Of a stretch of DNA of 40,440 bases, positions 1 through 9,241 are shown piece after piece; the first letter of the stretch is position 1; the number at the start of each line of letters is the position of its first letter. The position numbers and the translations under genes were made by a program. The stretch covers positions 1 to 40,440 of the forward strand of contig JANYIG010000042.1 in assembly GCA_025358765.1 (NCBI GenBank). The letters run 5' to 3'. The stretch is from Candidatus Kapaibacterium sp. (GTDB taxonomy: Bacteria; Bacteroidota; Ignavibacteria; Kapaibacteriales; UBA4661). A model generated the notes under the pieces. It was not told the DNA's origin. It was given only the letters and a program-made list of their open reading frames with translations, and searched no databases.

Positions 1-197
1 GTGCCATAGATGGCAGGAAAGATGCCGCCTTCGGTATTGTTGTTGCGGGGAGCCTCCGAGAGTAATTCCCACGATACGTGGGGCAGTCCCTTCACCACGA
101 ACGTCCCCATCGTACTCAACACTAATCCAGCAATTGCTACGACTGCTGTGAGCGCTACTCCTACGGCGAAAAAACCTATCAGTCGTTTATTGGTCAT
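1..197 (-). CDS. pstA: Phosphate ABC transporter permease PstA, N-terminal part (truncated by window edge)
   Basis: Minus-strand translation from the ATG at 197: MTNKRLIGFFAVGVALTAVVAIAGLVLSTMGTFVVKGLPHVSWELLSEAPRNNNTEGGIFPAIYG; typical PstA N-terminus, directly downstream of pstC. Confidence 0.85.
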   Translation of the reverse strand, partial: MTNKRLIGFFAVGVALTAVVAIAGLVLSTMGTFVVKGLPHVSWELLSEAPRNNNTEGGIFPAIYG

Positions 198-288
198 TAG
201 TCATTTGGTCATTAGTTGCTTGGGTACGTGCCACAAAAGCACCCAACGTAAAACAGAAAGCATAAAATTATAGCGATCAGAACTCCGA

Positions 289-1473
289 TCAGCTACCTTG
301 CAGCTTTTTTGCCAAGCGCTCTTTCACGAAAAACTCCGTCACGGCGTTCAGTGTTAATGAGACAACGAACAGCAAAATACCGAGAAAAAACAAGATACTG
401 TAATGCGATGAACCCCAAATAACTTCGCCCATTTCAGCGCCAATCGTTGCCGAAAGCGTCCGCGCAGGGTCGGTGAACGATGCGGAAAATAGCGCTGCAT
501 TACCCGTTGCCATCAGCGCAATCATCGTTTCACCAAATGCACGTCCGATGCCGAGTAATACTGCTGCAAATACGCCCGGAAAAGCGGCGGGTAGCATAAC
601 TTTGTAGGCGGCTTCCCACGTGCTGGAACCCATTGCAAGCGAGGCTTCGAGTAGTGTTTTGGGAACAGCGGACAGAGCGTCTTCGGTGATCGTGAATACA
701 ATAGGAATCACGGCAATTGCCAAACCAAGCCCACCCACGAACGCATTCAAACGGTATTCGAGTCCGAACAAGCTTTGCATCAGACTTCCAAGCGCTAATA
801 AACAAAAAAAGCCAATCACCACCGACGGAAACGCTGCTAAAATTTCCACCATTGGCTTGATAAACTCACGAATCCGCTTTGGTGCCAGAAATGCAGCGTA
901 GAGCGCTGCTAAAATGCCAAGTGGTGCGCCTATCAAGATTGCAACAATCGTCGTTTTTGCTGTGCCAACGATAAGTGGCATGATGCCAAACTTCGGCGAC
1001 GACGACACGGGTTGCCACGTTGTACTAAGGATATTGCTGGCAGAAATCTTTTCGTCGTTTGATTCCTTGTTGCTTATTGCTTGCTCCTTCATTGCCGGAT
1101 TCCTTGACGGTGTAGTAGCAAGAGTCACATCGGGGTTATAGATTTCGGGTTGCAATGGGCTTAAACTACTGCCCGAAGCTGTCTCGCTTGCGTTCAACAC
1201 TACATCAGGATTATAAATCTCAGGTCGTAGAGCCGCCTCTGCGGTACGTTGTTGGCTGGTTTGTGCTGCTTTGTCGGAACCAAAGAAAAGCGGCAATGCC
1301 TCGCGCACAACAAACGAGAGTATCAGGAAAATCAGCGTAATGGAAACACCCGCTACAACAGTGATGCCGCGCTCAATAAACCACTCACTACGGCGCTTTC
1401 GGCGTTGCAGAAAGGGGTTTGTTGGGTTCGTCGAATTTGTTGTTGCTTCGTTCTGTGCGGGTTGAAGTTCCAT
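289..1473 (-). CDS. pstC: Phosphate ABC transporter permease PstC with a long periplasmic insertion
   Basis: Motifs FGIMPLIVGTAKTT, PLGILAALYAAFLAP, EILAAFPSVVIGFFCLLALG, EASLAMGSSTWEAAYKVMLPAAFPG, GRAFGETMIALMATGNAA; between pstS and pstA. Confidence 0.93.
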   Translation of the reverse strand: MELQPAQNEATTNSTNPTNPFLQRRKRRSEWFIERGITVVAGVSITLIFLILSFVVREALPLFFGSDKAAQTSQQRTAEAALRPEIYNPDVVLNASETASGSSLSPLQPEIYNPDVTLATTPSRNPAMKEQAISNKESNDEKISASNILSTTWQPVSSSPKFGIMPLIVGTAKTTIVAILIGAPLGILAALYAAFLAPKRIREFIKPMVEILAAFPSVVIGFFCLLALGSLMQSLFGLEYRLNAFVGGLGLAIAVIPIVFTITEDALSAVPKTLLEASLAMGSSTWEAAYKVMLPAAFPGVFAAVLLGIGRAFGETMIALMATGNAALFSASFTDPARTLSATIGAEMGEVIWGSSHYSILFFLGILLFVVSLTLNAVTEFFVKERLAKKLQGS

Positions 1474-1518
1474 GCGTAACTCTATGTCAATAAAAACGTT
1501 ATGATTAAAACTTCGCCA

Positions 1519-2373
1519 TTAAAACTTCTTCGTCGGCAGATACCCAACTTCGGTAACGACTTTTTGCCCTTCTTTGCTAATCACCCAATCAATAAATTTT
1601 TTGATGTCGCCTTGCGGGCGCTCTTTGAGGTAAAAATAGAGTAAGCGCGACACGGGGTATTTACCCGTCAAAATCGCTTCTTCTTTGGGGAGGACATATT
1701 CGCTTTTTTCGTCGAACGCGAGTGCAATCGCCTTTACGCCTGTTGCGTAGGCAATACCACCAAAGCCGATGCCATGCGGGTCTTTGGCAATAGCATTCAC
1801 GAGCGCACCCGTACCAACCATATGTTGTGTTTGTGGCGCAAAATCTTGTTTGGCGAGAACATGTTCCTTGAAAAATTCATACGTACCGGAGTTGTTTTCA
1901 CGACTATACAAAACAATACTCGCATCTGACCCGCCCACGTCTTTCCAGTTGGTTATCTCGCCCTTAAATATTTTACGAGTCTGTTCAACAGTGAGTTTTC
2001 CGACGGGGTTGCGCTCGCTGACATACACGGCAATGCCATCTCGTGCGACACGAACTTCCATACCATTGTATTGATATTTATCGCGGAGTTGTTGGATTTC
2101 ATTGGGTTTGATGGGGCGGGATGAAGAGCAAACATCAGTCGTACCATTGATAAGAGCCGAAATCCCTGTGCCGGAACCACCGCCGGTGACTTGAAACTGC
2201 ACTTTTGTGTGGTCGGGATACATTTCCGTCCAGCGCTGCACGAGAATTACCATCGTATCGGAGCCTTTGATGGTCAATGTCTGTTTTTGTGCAAACGTAC
2301 AAACGTTCATTATACAGCAAAAAAAGCAGTAAAGTATTACAGAACCTAGGCGGGAGAGGGGTTTTTGCGTCAT
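1519..2373 (-). CDS. pstS: Phosphate ABC transporter substrate-binding protein PstS
   Basis: Signal peptide, then TLTIKGSDTMVILVQRW, VTGGGSGTGISALINGTTDVCSSSRPIK; upstream of pstC on the same strand. Confidence 0.92.
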   Translation of the reverse strand: MTQKPLSRLGSVILYCFFCCIMNVCTFAQKQTLTIKGSDTMVILVQRWTEMYPDHTKVQFQVTGGGSGTGISALINGTTDVCSSSRPIKPNEIQQLRDKYQYNGMEVRVARDGIAVYVSERNPVGKLTVEQTRKIFKGEITNWKDVGGSDASIVLYSRENNSGTYEFFKEHVLAKQDFAPQTQHMVGTGALVNAIAKDPHGIGFGGIAYATGVKAIALAFDEKSEYVLPKEEAILTGKYPVSRLLYFYLKERPQGDIKKFIDWVISKEGQKVVTEVGYLPTKKF

Positions 2374-2424
2374 AGAAAAGAACCTTTGAAAAGGAATTTT
2401 ATCGTAATTTTACACCACACGAAA

Positions 2425-2432
2425 CAAATTTA
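2425..2432 (-). promoter_or_regulatory. Candidate Bacteroidetes-type -7 element (TAAATTTG) upstream of pstS
   Basis: Plus-strand CAAATTTA = minus-strand TAAATTTG (TAnnTTTG consensus), about 50 bp upstream of the pstS start; no good -33 TTTG seen. Confidence 0.3.
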
Positions 2433-2488
2433 CTATTTCCCTGATGTCGAATAGGCATTAAAATTTGATAACATGTTTTTTTAGTACA

Positions 2489-3067
2489 ATGCAACCTGCA
2501 CAACACTTCCTTGAAAATGCACACTATTTTTTTACCCAAGGTGAAATCTTACTTTCCGCACTCTACGCCGATACTGCGTTGTGGATGCTACAGCGAGAAA
2601 CACCCAAAGCAGAAGTGCAGTCGAGCCTTCAAGCCCTGATGAATTCGTATTCGGAACCGTTTGAACACTACACAGAGTTGTCGAACGCCGCAAAAAGGCA
2701 AGCACTACAAACCCGCGAACGTGCTCATGCGCCATTCTCCAACTTCCTCGTAGGAGCCACGCTCATAGCCGAAGACGGTAGTTTTCATCAGGGTTGCAAC
2801 GTGGAAGCAAGCAGCTACGGACTTACTATCTGCGCGGAGCGCACGGCACTCGTCTCTGCTGTGGCGCAGGGCAAAAAGCGCTTTGTGTGTGTGGTTGTGG
2901 CTGCCGACACCCAAGAAATGACTCCACCGTGCGGTGCGTGTCGCCAGATGCTCTACGATTTTGCACCCGATGCACTTGTCATCCTCGTGAATCTGCACGA
3001 ACAGGAAAAACGGTTCACCATGAAGGAACTGTTACCAGAGGCCTTTTCTGTGGCGTTTTTGTCGTGA
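2489..3067 (+). CDS. cdd: Cytidine deaminase with N-terminal helical extension
   Basis: CDA motifs APFSNFLVGA, NVEASSYGLTICAERTAL (HAE/CAE-type zinc site) and PPCGACRQ; internal ATG (MQPAQHF) preferred over the TTG at 2465. Confidence 0.88.
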   Translation: MQPAQHFLENAHYFFTQGEILLSALYADTALWMLQRETPKAEVQSSLQALMNSYSEPFEHYTELSNAAKRQALQTRERAHAPFSNFLVGATLIAEDGSFHQGCNVEASSYGLTICAERTALVSAVAQGKKRFVCVVVAADTQEMTPPCGACRQMLYDFAPDALVILVNLHEQEKRFTMKELLPEAFSVAFLS

Positions 3068-3124
3068 ATCTGTGTTAAAACATGTAATAGTTCTTGCATC
3101 GTATTTCTAAATCGTTGTAAGTTT

Positions 3125-3529
3125 GTGGTGAAGATTTCACTCCAATCTATGCTCAAAAACGTTGTCATCGTGCTTCTCGCGTTGTCGTATCTTGTTTCCA
3201 CAAACAAGGTATTTATGCCGTTTTTGAGCTATGCCGCCAATCGTGCATACTTTGCCGAACAGTGCGAAAACACCGACAAGCCTGAATTAGATTGCTGTGG
3301 CAAATGCCAAGTCGTCAAAGAAGTGCAAAAGGAAGGGGAACAGGACAATAATCCGCACACCGCATCTGGTAACGACCGCACAAGAGGCATTGAAATCTTT
3401 CACATTATTCCTACAGAAACCTCTTCAAACCTTGCGCGTGAGTTTTCTCTCATGCCATTATTCTTATCCTCCACAACAATCATTGCTGAAGGCTTCACCA
3501 AGCCGCCATTTCAGCCGCCTCGTGCGTAA
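3125..3529 (+). CDS. Small secreted/membrane protein with C-N-KPELDCCGKC-K motif and C-terminal PPFQPPRA
   Basis: N-terminal hydrophobic segment; CENTDKPELDCCGKCQVVKEVQ resembles Bacteroidetes small proteins of the C.NK.KPE..C.GKC.L.K type found near TonB receptors. Confidence 0.6.
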   Translation: MVKISLQSMLKNVVIVLLALSYLVSTNKVFMPFLSYAANRAYFAEQCENTDKPELDCCGKCQVVKEVQKEGEQDNNPHTASGNDRTRGIEIFHIIPTETSSNLAREFSLMPLFLSSTTIIAEGFTKPPFQPPRA

Positions 3530-3531
3530 TC

Positions 3532-4011
3532 CTATCGTGTCATTTTTGGAATTCCCATCAGCACAAGATGTGGCATATCTGGCGAGTCCGGGTGTGGTAT
3601 CAATTCTTGCTTTGCGGGGTCAATGACAACATCCAAACCTTCCATTGGAATTGCCCCTAAAAGCGGTTGTTCGCCTGTAACGATGGCGTTCACAACGGTT
3701 TTTCGGTCATTCCAACGCACTTCCACTCCGTTTGTCATTGGCACTTCTTCGCGGGTTCCGTTTGCCATGTATGCCATGCGAAATTCTTCAATTGTCAAAC
3801 CAAGTTCAAGGCAAACCGATTGCGGAATAACGAGTGTTAGTGCGCCCGAATCTACCAGCACACGGATGTTCACTGTACGCACCTCATCTTCTTTGATAAA
3901 ATTGCGCCTAAAGGCTTCTTTATCACCGAGATTTGTGAGTTGAATATTAGCAAAGGTTAATCCCATAATTAGCCCCATAATTTTCTCCGCTTTTTTTGAA
4001 TAGTTGTCCAA
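3532..4011 (-). CDS. Clan AA (retropepsin-like) aspartic protease
   Basis: VNIRVLVDSGALTLVIPQSVCLELGL (D-S/T-G-A active site), later LLGAIPMEGLDVVIDPAKQELIPHP. Confidence 0.75.
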   Translation of the reverse strand: MDNYSKKAEKIMGLIMGLTFANIQLTNLGDKEAFRRNFIKEDEVRTVNIRVLVDSGALTLVIPQSVCLELGLTIEEFRMAYMANGTREEVPMTNGVEVRWNDRKTVVNAIVTGEQPLLGAIPMEGLDVVIDPAKQELIPHPDSPDMPHLVLMGIPKMTR

Positions 4012-4179
4012 TCAATGTACGCAATTATCACGGAAAATTATGCACTTAAACTCTTCGCAGTCCCTCTGCTCCTTGTTTTGGTGGCATTGTTGTAACCACT
4101 ACATTGTACACAAAGATTCTACGCTTTCATAGCTATGTTCTTTACCCATACATTTCCGAACCTGTTTTCCTTTTTTATT

Positions 4180-6522
4180 ATGAATTTCCGAGTCTTTATC
4201 CCATCCATAGTAGCATTGATGCTGCTTGCAACATCCTTCGCTGTTGCTCAAACAACGATTATTCACGGTAAAATCTACGACGCACAAACGAAAGAAGCGC
4301 TTGTGAGCGTTCGTGTTGTCGCGGCAAATAACCCCACACGGGGAACAATCACAAACCGTAACGGTACATTTACCTTTACGAGCGACAAACCGATTGATAG
4401 CATTACCGTTTCGACCATCGGCTTTGCAAGCCGTACTATTGCTGCGGTGGAAGGACGCGAACTTGTGATTTCCCTCACGCCGTCCGTTGCGAGCTTGCAA
4501 TCGGTGGTTGTTACGGCAAGCCGCGAAGCACAACTCCGCACCGATGCTCCGATAGCGATTAGCACAGTGTCGCCGCAGATGATAGACGAAAGCAAACCCA
4601 AACATATCGTGGAACTTATCAACAAAGTGCCGGGTGTGGTGATGGTGAATCTTGGCAACGAACAACACGCCATGTCCATCCGCCAACCCTTCAGCTATAA
4701 CTCGTATTTTCTGTACATGGAAGATGGCATTCCCATTCGTCCGGCGGGTATTTACAATCATAACGCACTGATTGAAATGAATGTCTATGCTCTCAGTTCG
4801 GTGGAAGTGGTAAAAGGTCCCGCCTCGTCGTTGTATGGTCCGGAGGCTGTCGGCGGCGCGATAAACTTTATCACACTGCGCCCGACGGCTGTGCCAACTG
4901 CAAAAGTAGGTATTCAAACAGATAATTACGGCTACCAACGGCTTCAGTTCAACGTAGGCAGTTTTTTGACGGAAAATTTTGGCATTTCTGCTGGCGGCTT
5001 TATGTCTAAACAACGCAATTCGTGGATAGCAGGCTCAGATTATGATAAAATCTCGATGAATCTTCGGGCAGATTATTTCATGTCTGGCGCTACGCGGCTT
5101 GTGGGCTCGTTTGCATACAATGATTACAGCTCCCAAACAGGTGGAAGTGCCGACAGCTCGGGTTTTTACAACCGTGAGTACAAAAGCCAAGCAGATTTTG
5201 CCTACCGCAAAGTAAAAGCAACGCGGGCGCGGCTGACACTTGAGCATACGTGGGATAACCAAAACGAGAGCTTTGCAACGCTGTTTTACCGCAACAACGA
5301 CATCGGGCAGCTACCGAGTTATGCGTTCAAGCGCGTGAACAACGACCCAACACTCGCACACGGCGAAATCAACGACAACACATTCCAAAGCGTTGGATTT
5401 ATTGCCCAGCATAGCGCGAAGTTTGATTTTCTGCACTCGAAGCTCATTGCAGGTGTGACGGTGGATTATTCGCCCAACCAGTACAATGCCTATTATGCCC
5501 GCATCGCACGCGACCCCGTAAGCGGACGTTATACTGCTTATCAAGGTCGCCCCGACTCGCTTTTGACGGATTATAGTTCGCAACTTTTTAATTCTGCGCT
5601 GTACGCGCAATACGAGATTACACCGCTCGAACGGCTAAAAATCACGCTTGGTGTGCGCTACGACCGCATTGACTTCACGTTCGACAATCATCTGCCGCCT
5701 TCAGCGTTTACAGGCGCTCCTGACGAAAAAAACGGGTTCAACAATATTACACCAAAGCTCGGCGCTATTTATGACTTAGGCGAGGGCAACGGCGTGTATG
5801 GCAATTTTTCGCAAGGTTTTTGTCCACCAACACTTTCGCAACTGTATCGCGGTGTGAAAGTGCCGGAACTCAAAGCAGCTTATTTCAACAACTACGAGCT
5901 TGGCGGTTGGGCGACTTTTTTTGATAATGCGATGTATGTAGATGTTGCACTTTATCAAATGGACGGGTTCAACGAAATCATTAGCTACGTGCTGCCCGAC
6001 AACTCGACCGAAAACCGCAACTCCGGACAAACACTACATCGTGGCATAGAATTCAGCTTTACGTACAAACCAACCGACGAATTTTTCTTCCGACTGGGTG
6101 GCACAAATGCGCTGCATCAGTTTGTGAAATACGAAACCAAAACGAGCGCAAACTTTGACGGAAAGCTCATGGTTGCTGCACCGGATTGGATTTCCAATGC
6201 AGAACTTACCTACCGCCCGAACTGGCTGAAAGGTTTCCGAATTTCGGCGGAATGGCAATATATCAGCACGTATTACGAAAACGAGGCAAACACCGCTGAG
6301 TATAACGATAAAACGCTGTTTGGCTTGAAGGGCGCAAGCTATATGAACATCCGTGCGGGCTACACGTTCAAAGGTTTGGAATTTTTTGCGAACGCAATGA
6401 ACGTCACGAACGAGCTGTATGCGACCAATGTTTCTCGTGGCAATTTTGGAGCTACATTCACGCCCGCCGCACCGCGTCTGTTCTCGTTTGGTGTGCAATA
6501 CAATTTTTCAGGAAAGGAATAA
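4180..6522 (+). CDS. TonB-dependent outer-membrane receptor with N-terminal carboxypeptidase-regulatory-like domain
   Basis: Signal peptide from MNFRVFIPS; IHGKIYDAQTKEALVSVRV..GTITNRNGTF; plug VVVTASREAQLRTDAPIAISTVSPQMI; EVVKGPASSLYGPEAVGGAINFIT; C-terminal barrel ending FSFGVQYNFSGKE. The in-frame ATG at 4135 is upstream of the likely start. Confidence 0.92.
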   Translation: MNFRVFIPSIVALMLLATSFAVAQTTIIHGKIYDAQTKEALVSVRVVAANNPTRGTITNRNGTFTFTSDKPIDSITVSTIGFASRTIAAVEGRELVISLTPSVASLQSVVVTASREAQLRTDAPIAISTVSPQMIDESKPKHIVELINKVPGVVMVNLGNEQHAMSIRQPFSYNSYFLYMEDGIPIRPAGIYNHNALIEMNVYALSSVEVVKGPASSLYGPEAVGGAINFITLRPTAVPTAKVGIQTDNYGYQRLQFNVGSFLTENFGISAGGFMSKQRNSWIAGSDYDKISMNLRADYFMSGATRLVGSFAYNDYSSQTGGSADSSGFYNREYKSQADFAYRKVKATRARLTLEHTWDNQNESFATLFYRNNDIGQLPSYAFKRVNNDPTLAHGEINDNTFQSVGFIAQHSAKFDFLHSKLIAGVTVDYSPNQYNAYYARIARDPVSGRYTAYQGRPDSLLTDYSSQLFNSALYAQYEITPLERLKITLGVRYDRIDFTFDNHLPPSAFTGAPDEKNGFNNITPKLGAIYDLGEGNGVYGNFSQGFCPPTLSQLYRGVKVPELKAAYFNNYELGGWATFFDNAMYVDVALYQMDGFNEIISYVLPDNSTENRNSGQTLHRGIEFSFTYKPTDEFFFRLGGTNALHQFVKYETKTSANFDGKLMVAAPDWISNAELTYRPNWLKGFRISAEWQYISTYYENEANTAEYNDKTLFGLKGASYMNIRAGYTFKGLEFFANAMNVTNELYATNVSRGNFGATFTPAAPRLFSFGVQYNFSGKE

Positions 6523-6528
6523 CGCACT

Positions 6529-8181
6529 ATGAATCCCGTACATCCTATCAATCAACCAGTTGAATCAACTGCGCTTCGCGGTGAAGCGGAAGCGTATTCT
6601 CCAAAAGCAAGCCCCAAAGCCATTTCCAAAGTATTATCTATAGCCAACGTCAAAATATGGTTCCAACGCAATGCGTTTAACCTGCATCGCTGGATAAGCA
6701 TTATAGCGCTTGTGCCAGCACTTGTATGGTCGCTTTCCGGCACGGCGCATCCGTTTATGGCGCATTGGTTCAAACCGCCTATTGCGAAGGAATTTTTGTC
6801 GCCACAGCCCGTGAACACACAAACTGTCGTCATTCCACTTTCGGAGGTGCTGAAAGCAAGCGGTATTCAGGCAATTCAACAATTCCACGTGGTGCAATTT
6901 CAAGGTACGACTTGGTATCAAATCCACCAAGTGAGCAGCCCCGAACGACTCTATTTCAACACACAAACGGGCGCACCGTTGACAAATGGCGACGCTCTCT
7001 TTGCGGAGTATCTGGCAAGGCAATATTTCATCGGCACACGCGGTTACCAAACCGCTACCGTGACGGGAAAGTGCCTTGTGACGGACTTCAACGACGATTA
7101 TCGCTTCATCAACCGCTTGCTTCCCGTGTGGAAAATTTCATTTGCCGAAGGCAGCTACGACGTGTACGTGGAAACCTCGTCGGGGCGTATGGCAACGTAC
7201 AACACGCCTGCTCGACGCGCCTTTTTATGGGCATTTCAGTATATGCACAATTGGGGCTGGCTCAACGGCGCGGAAACGTTACGTGTCGGCATTATCGTCA
7301 CGTTCCTGAGCGTTATCCTGTCTGGCTCACTTTCGGGCATTGTGTTGTATATTTTTCTCTGGAGCAAGCGCAAAAAATCGCCTGCAAAGGGCTTACGAAA
7401 ATACCATCGTTCCATTGGCATTGCGGTCTCACTTTCCACGTTGATGTTTGCTTCAAGCGGCATGTACCACGCGCTGCACAAAGAACGTTTACGGGACGAG
7501 CGCGGGCAACCCAGCATTCAAGCGCAATCCACGTTCACAGCAGAAGAATTGAATTTCGGCGCAGAACAAGCCACATTTGTTAGTCCACCGATCTTTGATG
7601 TTGGCGTGGTGCGAATGCCTGAAAATGACGGCTCTACAGTCTTTTACCGTTTTTCACACGGCGTAAAAAACGTTGGAGCGAGTTTGAGCGATTGTTGCAC
7701 ACCGCTTCAGAACACGGATAAAGACATGCAAGGCAAACGCCCCGAAAAAATCCGTGTGGCGAGCTACGTCAATGCTCACACGGGCGAATCGCTTCCCAAA
7801 GGCGATGTTTTGTACGCAAAGCATGTAGCAATAAGCCTTGCGGGTTTAGCGGAAAATGCGATAACAGGTGACAGCGTGATTACCGAACTCAAAGGCGAAT
7901 ATGGTTTTGTGTTTAAGCGGTTGCCCGTGCAACGCATCAACGTCAACACGCCGGACAATTTGGCTTGCTACGTAGAAACCGCCACCGGAACGCTTGCCGC
8001 CGAAGTGCGCCAGAGCGACCGTTTGGAAGGCTTCACGTTTGCCTACATCCATAAATTGGAGTTCCTGAAACCGCTTGGAACGGACATGCGTGATGGGGTT
8101 GCAGTGACGGCGGGTTTTACGAATAGCCTCGTGGCGCTATTAGGGTTGGTGCTGTTTGTGCGGCTGCCGAAGAAAAATTAA
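6529..8181 (+). CDS. PepSY-associated TM helix family membrane protein
   Basis: LHRWISIIALVPALVWSLSGTAH, YDVYVETSSGRMATYNTPARRAFLWAFQYMHNWGWL, RKYHRSIGIAVSLSTLMFASSGMYHALHK; 6 bp after the TonB receptor. Confidence 0.8.
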   Translation: MNPVHPINQPVESTALRGEAEAYSPKASPKAISKVLSIANVKIWFQRNAFNLHRWISIIALVPALVWSLSGTAHPFMAHWFKPPIAKEFLSPQPVNTQTVVIPLSEVLKASGIQAIQQFHVVQFQGTTWYQIHQVSSPERLYFNTQTGAPLTNGDALFAEYLARQYFIGTRGYQTATVTGKCLVTDFNDDYRFINRLLPVWKISFAEGSYDVYVETSSGRMATYNTPARRAFLWAFQYMHNWGWLNGAETLRVGIIVTFLSVILSGSLSGIVLYIFLWSKRKKSPAKGLRKYHRSIGIAVSLSTLMFASSGMYHALHKERLRDERGQPSIQAQSTFTAEELNFGAEQATFVSPPIFDVGVVRMPENDGSTVFYRFSHGVKNVGASLSDCCTPLQNTDKDMQGKRPEKIRVASYVNAHTGESLPKGDVLYAKHVAISLAGLAENAITGDSVITELKGEYGFVFKRLPVQRINVNTPDNLACYVETATGTLAAEVRQSDRLEGFTFAYIHKLEFLKPLGTDMRDGVAVTAGFTNSLVALLGLVLFVRLPKKN

Positions 8182-8197
8182 GTGAAAGGTAAACCTT

Positions 8198-8241
8198 AAA
8201 AGCGTCCTTCAAACCTTGTGTTTGAAGGGCGCTTTTGTTTT
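8198..8241 (+). terminator. Rho-independent terminator after PepSY gene
   Basis: AAAAGCGTCCTTCAAA / TTTGAAGGGCGCTTTT 16-bp stem (one G-U), 7-nt loop, followed by GTTTTTTG. Confidence 0.85.
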
Positions 8242-8310
8242 TTGAGCTTTGATGAAAATAATGCAATTTGGTGAAGAAACTTTGTGCAACATTTTCTTTG
8301 GTACTACATC

Positions 8311-8829
8311 ATGGACACCGCAGTAGAACTTGAGTTGGAAGAAGATATGGCGTTGACGGAAACAGTACGCGAGATTTCTGAGTATGAATTGGAACGAGGA
8401 AAACCTATGCCCAACGAACAACATAGCCGAACACAACTGAATATTTCCGCAGCACTGAAGGCAAAATATAAAAAAACACTCACTGTTCTGCCGGAGCTTA
8501 GCATTGTTCTCGGTTCGCGGACCGCCGTGCCAGACATTTGTGTGTATCCGCGCTATGACATCAATTGGCAGCAAGAGCCGCCCGCCGCCAAAGCAGAACC
8601 GCCGCTGTTGGCAATCGAAATTGTTTCGCCTTCGCAAACGCTGGCGGAAATTCGAGAGAAAACACGGGAATACTTCGCACACGGCATACAATCGTGCTGG
8701 ATTGTACAGCCAGAGCTACAAACCGTATCGGTGTTGCATCCGGACGAAAAGGCGCGAACATATGATTCTGGCACAGTTGAGGACGGTGTCGTAGGAATTT
8801 TGATTACGGTTGAAGAAGTGTTTGAGTAA
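8311..8829 (+). CDS. Uma2 family (PD-(D/E)XK-like) protein
   Basis: PDICVYP.YDINW...PPLLAIEIVSPSQTLAEIREKTREYFAHGIQSCWIVQPELQTVSVL is characteristic Uma2/DUF820. Confidence 0.85.
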   Translation: MDTAVELELEEDMALTETVREISEYELERGKPMPNEQHSRTQLNISAALKAKYKKTLTVLPELSIVLGSRTAVPDICVYPRYDINWQQEPPAAKAEPPLLAIEIVSPSQTLAEIREKTREYFAHGIQSCWIVQPELQTVSVLHPDEKARTYDSGTVEDGVVGILITVEEVFE

Positions 8830-8853
8830 TCATAACCTCACCTTAACTTCCAT

Positions 8854-9183
8854 TCAAAGAACCAGCGTATCCGGCACCTCAATTTCCATCAGCAGCACTG
8901 CCGAAGCAATAGTTTTTCCTTGTGCATCGAGTTTGAGTGAGACCGTTCCGCCGCCGCCAAGCGTATTGTGGAGCAGGAAATTCACCGCCCACAAGTTCGG
9001 CATTTCGTAGCGCTCAACCTCGCCGAGGCAAATACCTTCAAAATGCTTTTTGACGCGCTCCGTTGTAAGCGCATCACGCACAATTGGGTACCATTCTTCC
9101 TTGTAGGCAATCACACCACAGTTCGCGGCATCGCCTTTGTCGCCACTACGGGCATGGGCAAGTTTGGAAAGTTGAATTTTCAT
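8854..9183 (-). CDS. AtuA-like C-terminal domain protein (small stand-alone form)
   Basis: LSKLAHARSGDKGDAANCGVIAY ... YEMPNLWAVNFLLHNTLGGGGTVSLKLDAQGKTIASAVLLMEIEVP. Confidence 0.75.
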   Translation of the reverse strand: MKIQLSKLAHARSGDKGDAANCGVIAYKEEWYPIVRDALTTERVKKHFEGICLGEVERYEMPNLWAVNFLLHNTLGGGGTVSLKLDAQGKTIASAVLLMEIEVPDTLVL

Positions 9184-9241
9184 AGCTCAATTATTGGATG
9201 AAAATGAATGAAGTTGTTTAAAGCGTTGTCAAATCGTATGT

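Noticed and set aside
197-213. Direct repeat ATGACCAA/ATGACTA near the pstA start
   Set aside because: Only a few bases, likely chance; the upstream ATG runs straight into a TGA.
10-273. 87-aa plus-strand ORF
   Set aside because: Lies antisense to a clear PstA N-terminus; no family-like features.
4099-5013. 304-aa minus-strand ORF antisense to the TonB receptor
   Set aside because: Long but His/Cys/Arg-rich shadow composition, no domain-like motif, complete overlap with a well-supported receptor.
6726-7583. 285-aa ORF in another frame of the PepSY gene
   Set aside because: Shadow ORF, R/H-rich with no motif; the PepSY frame is clearly coding.
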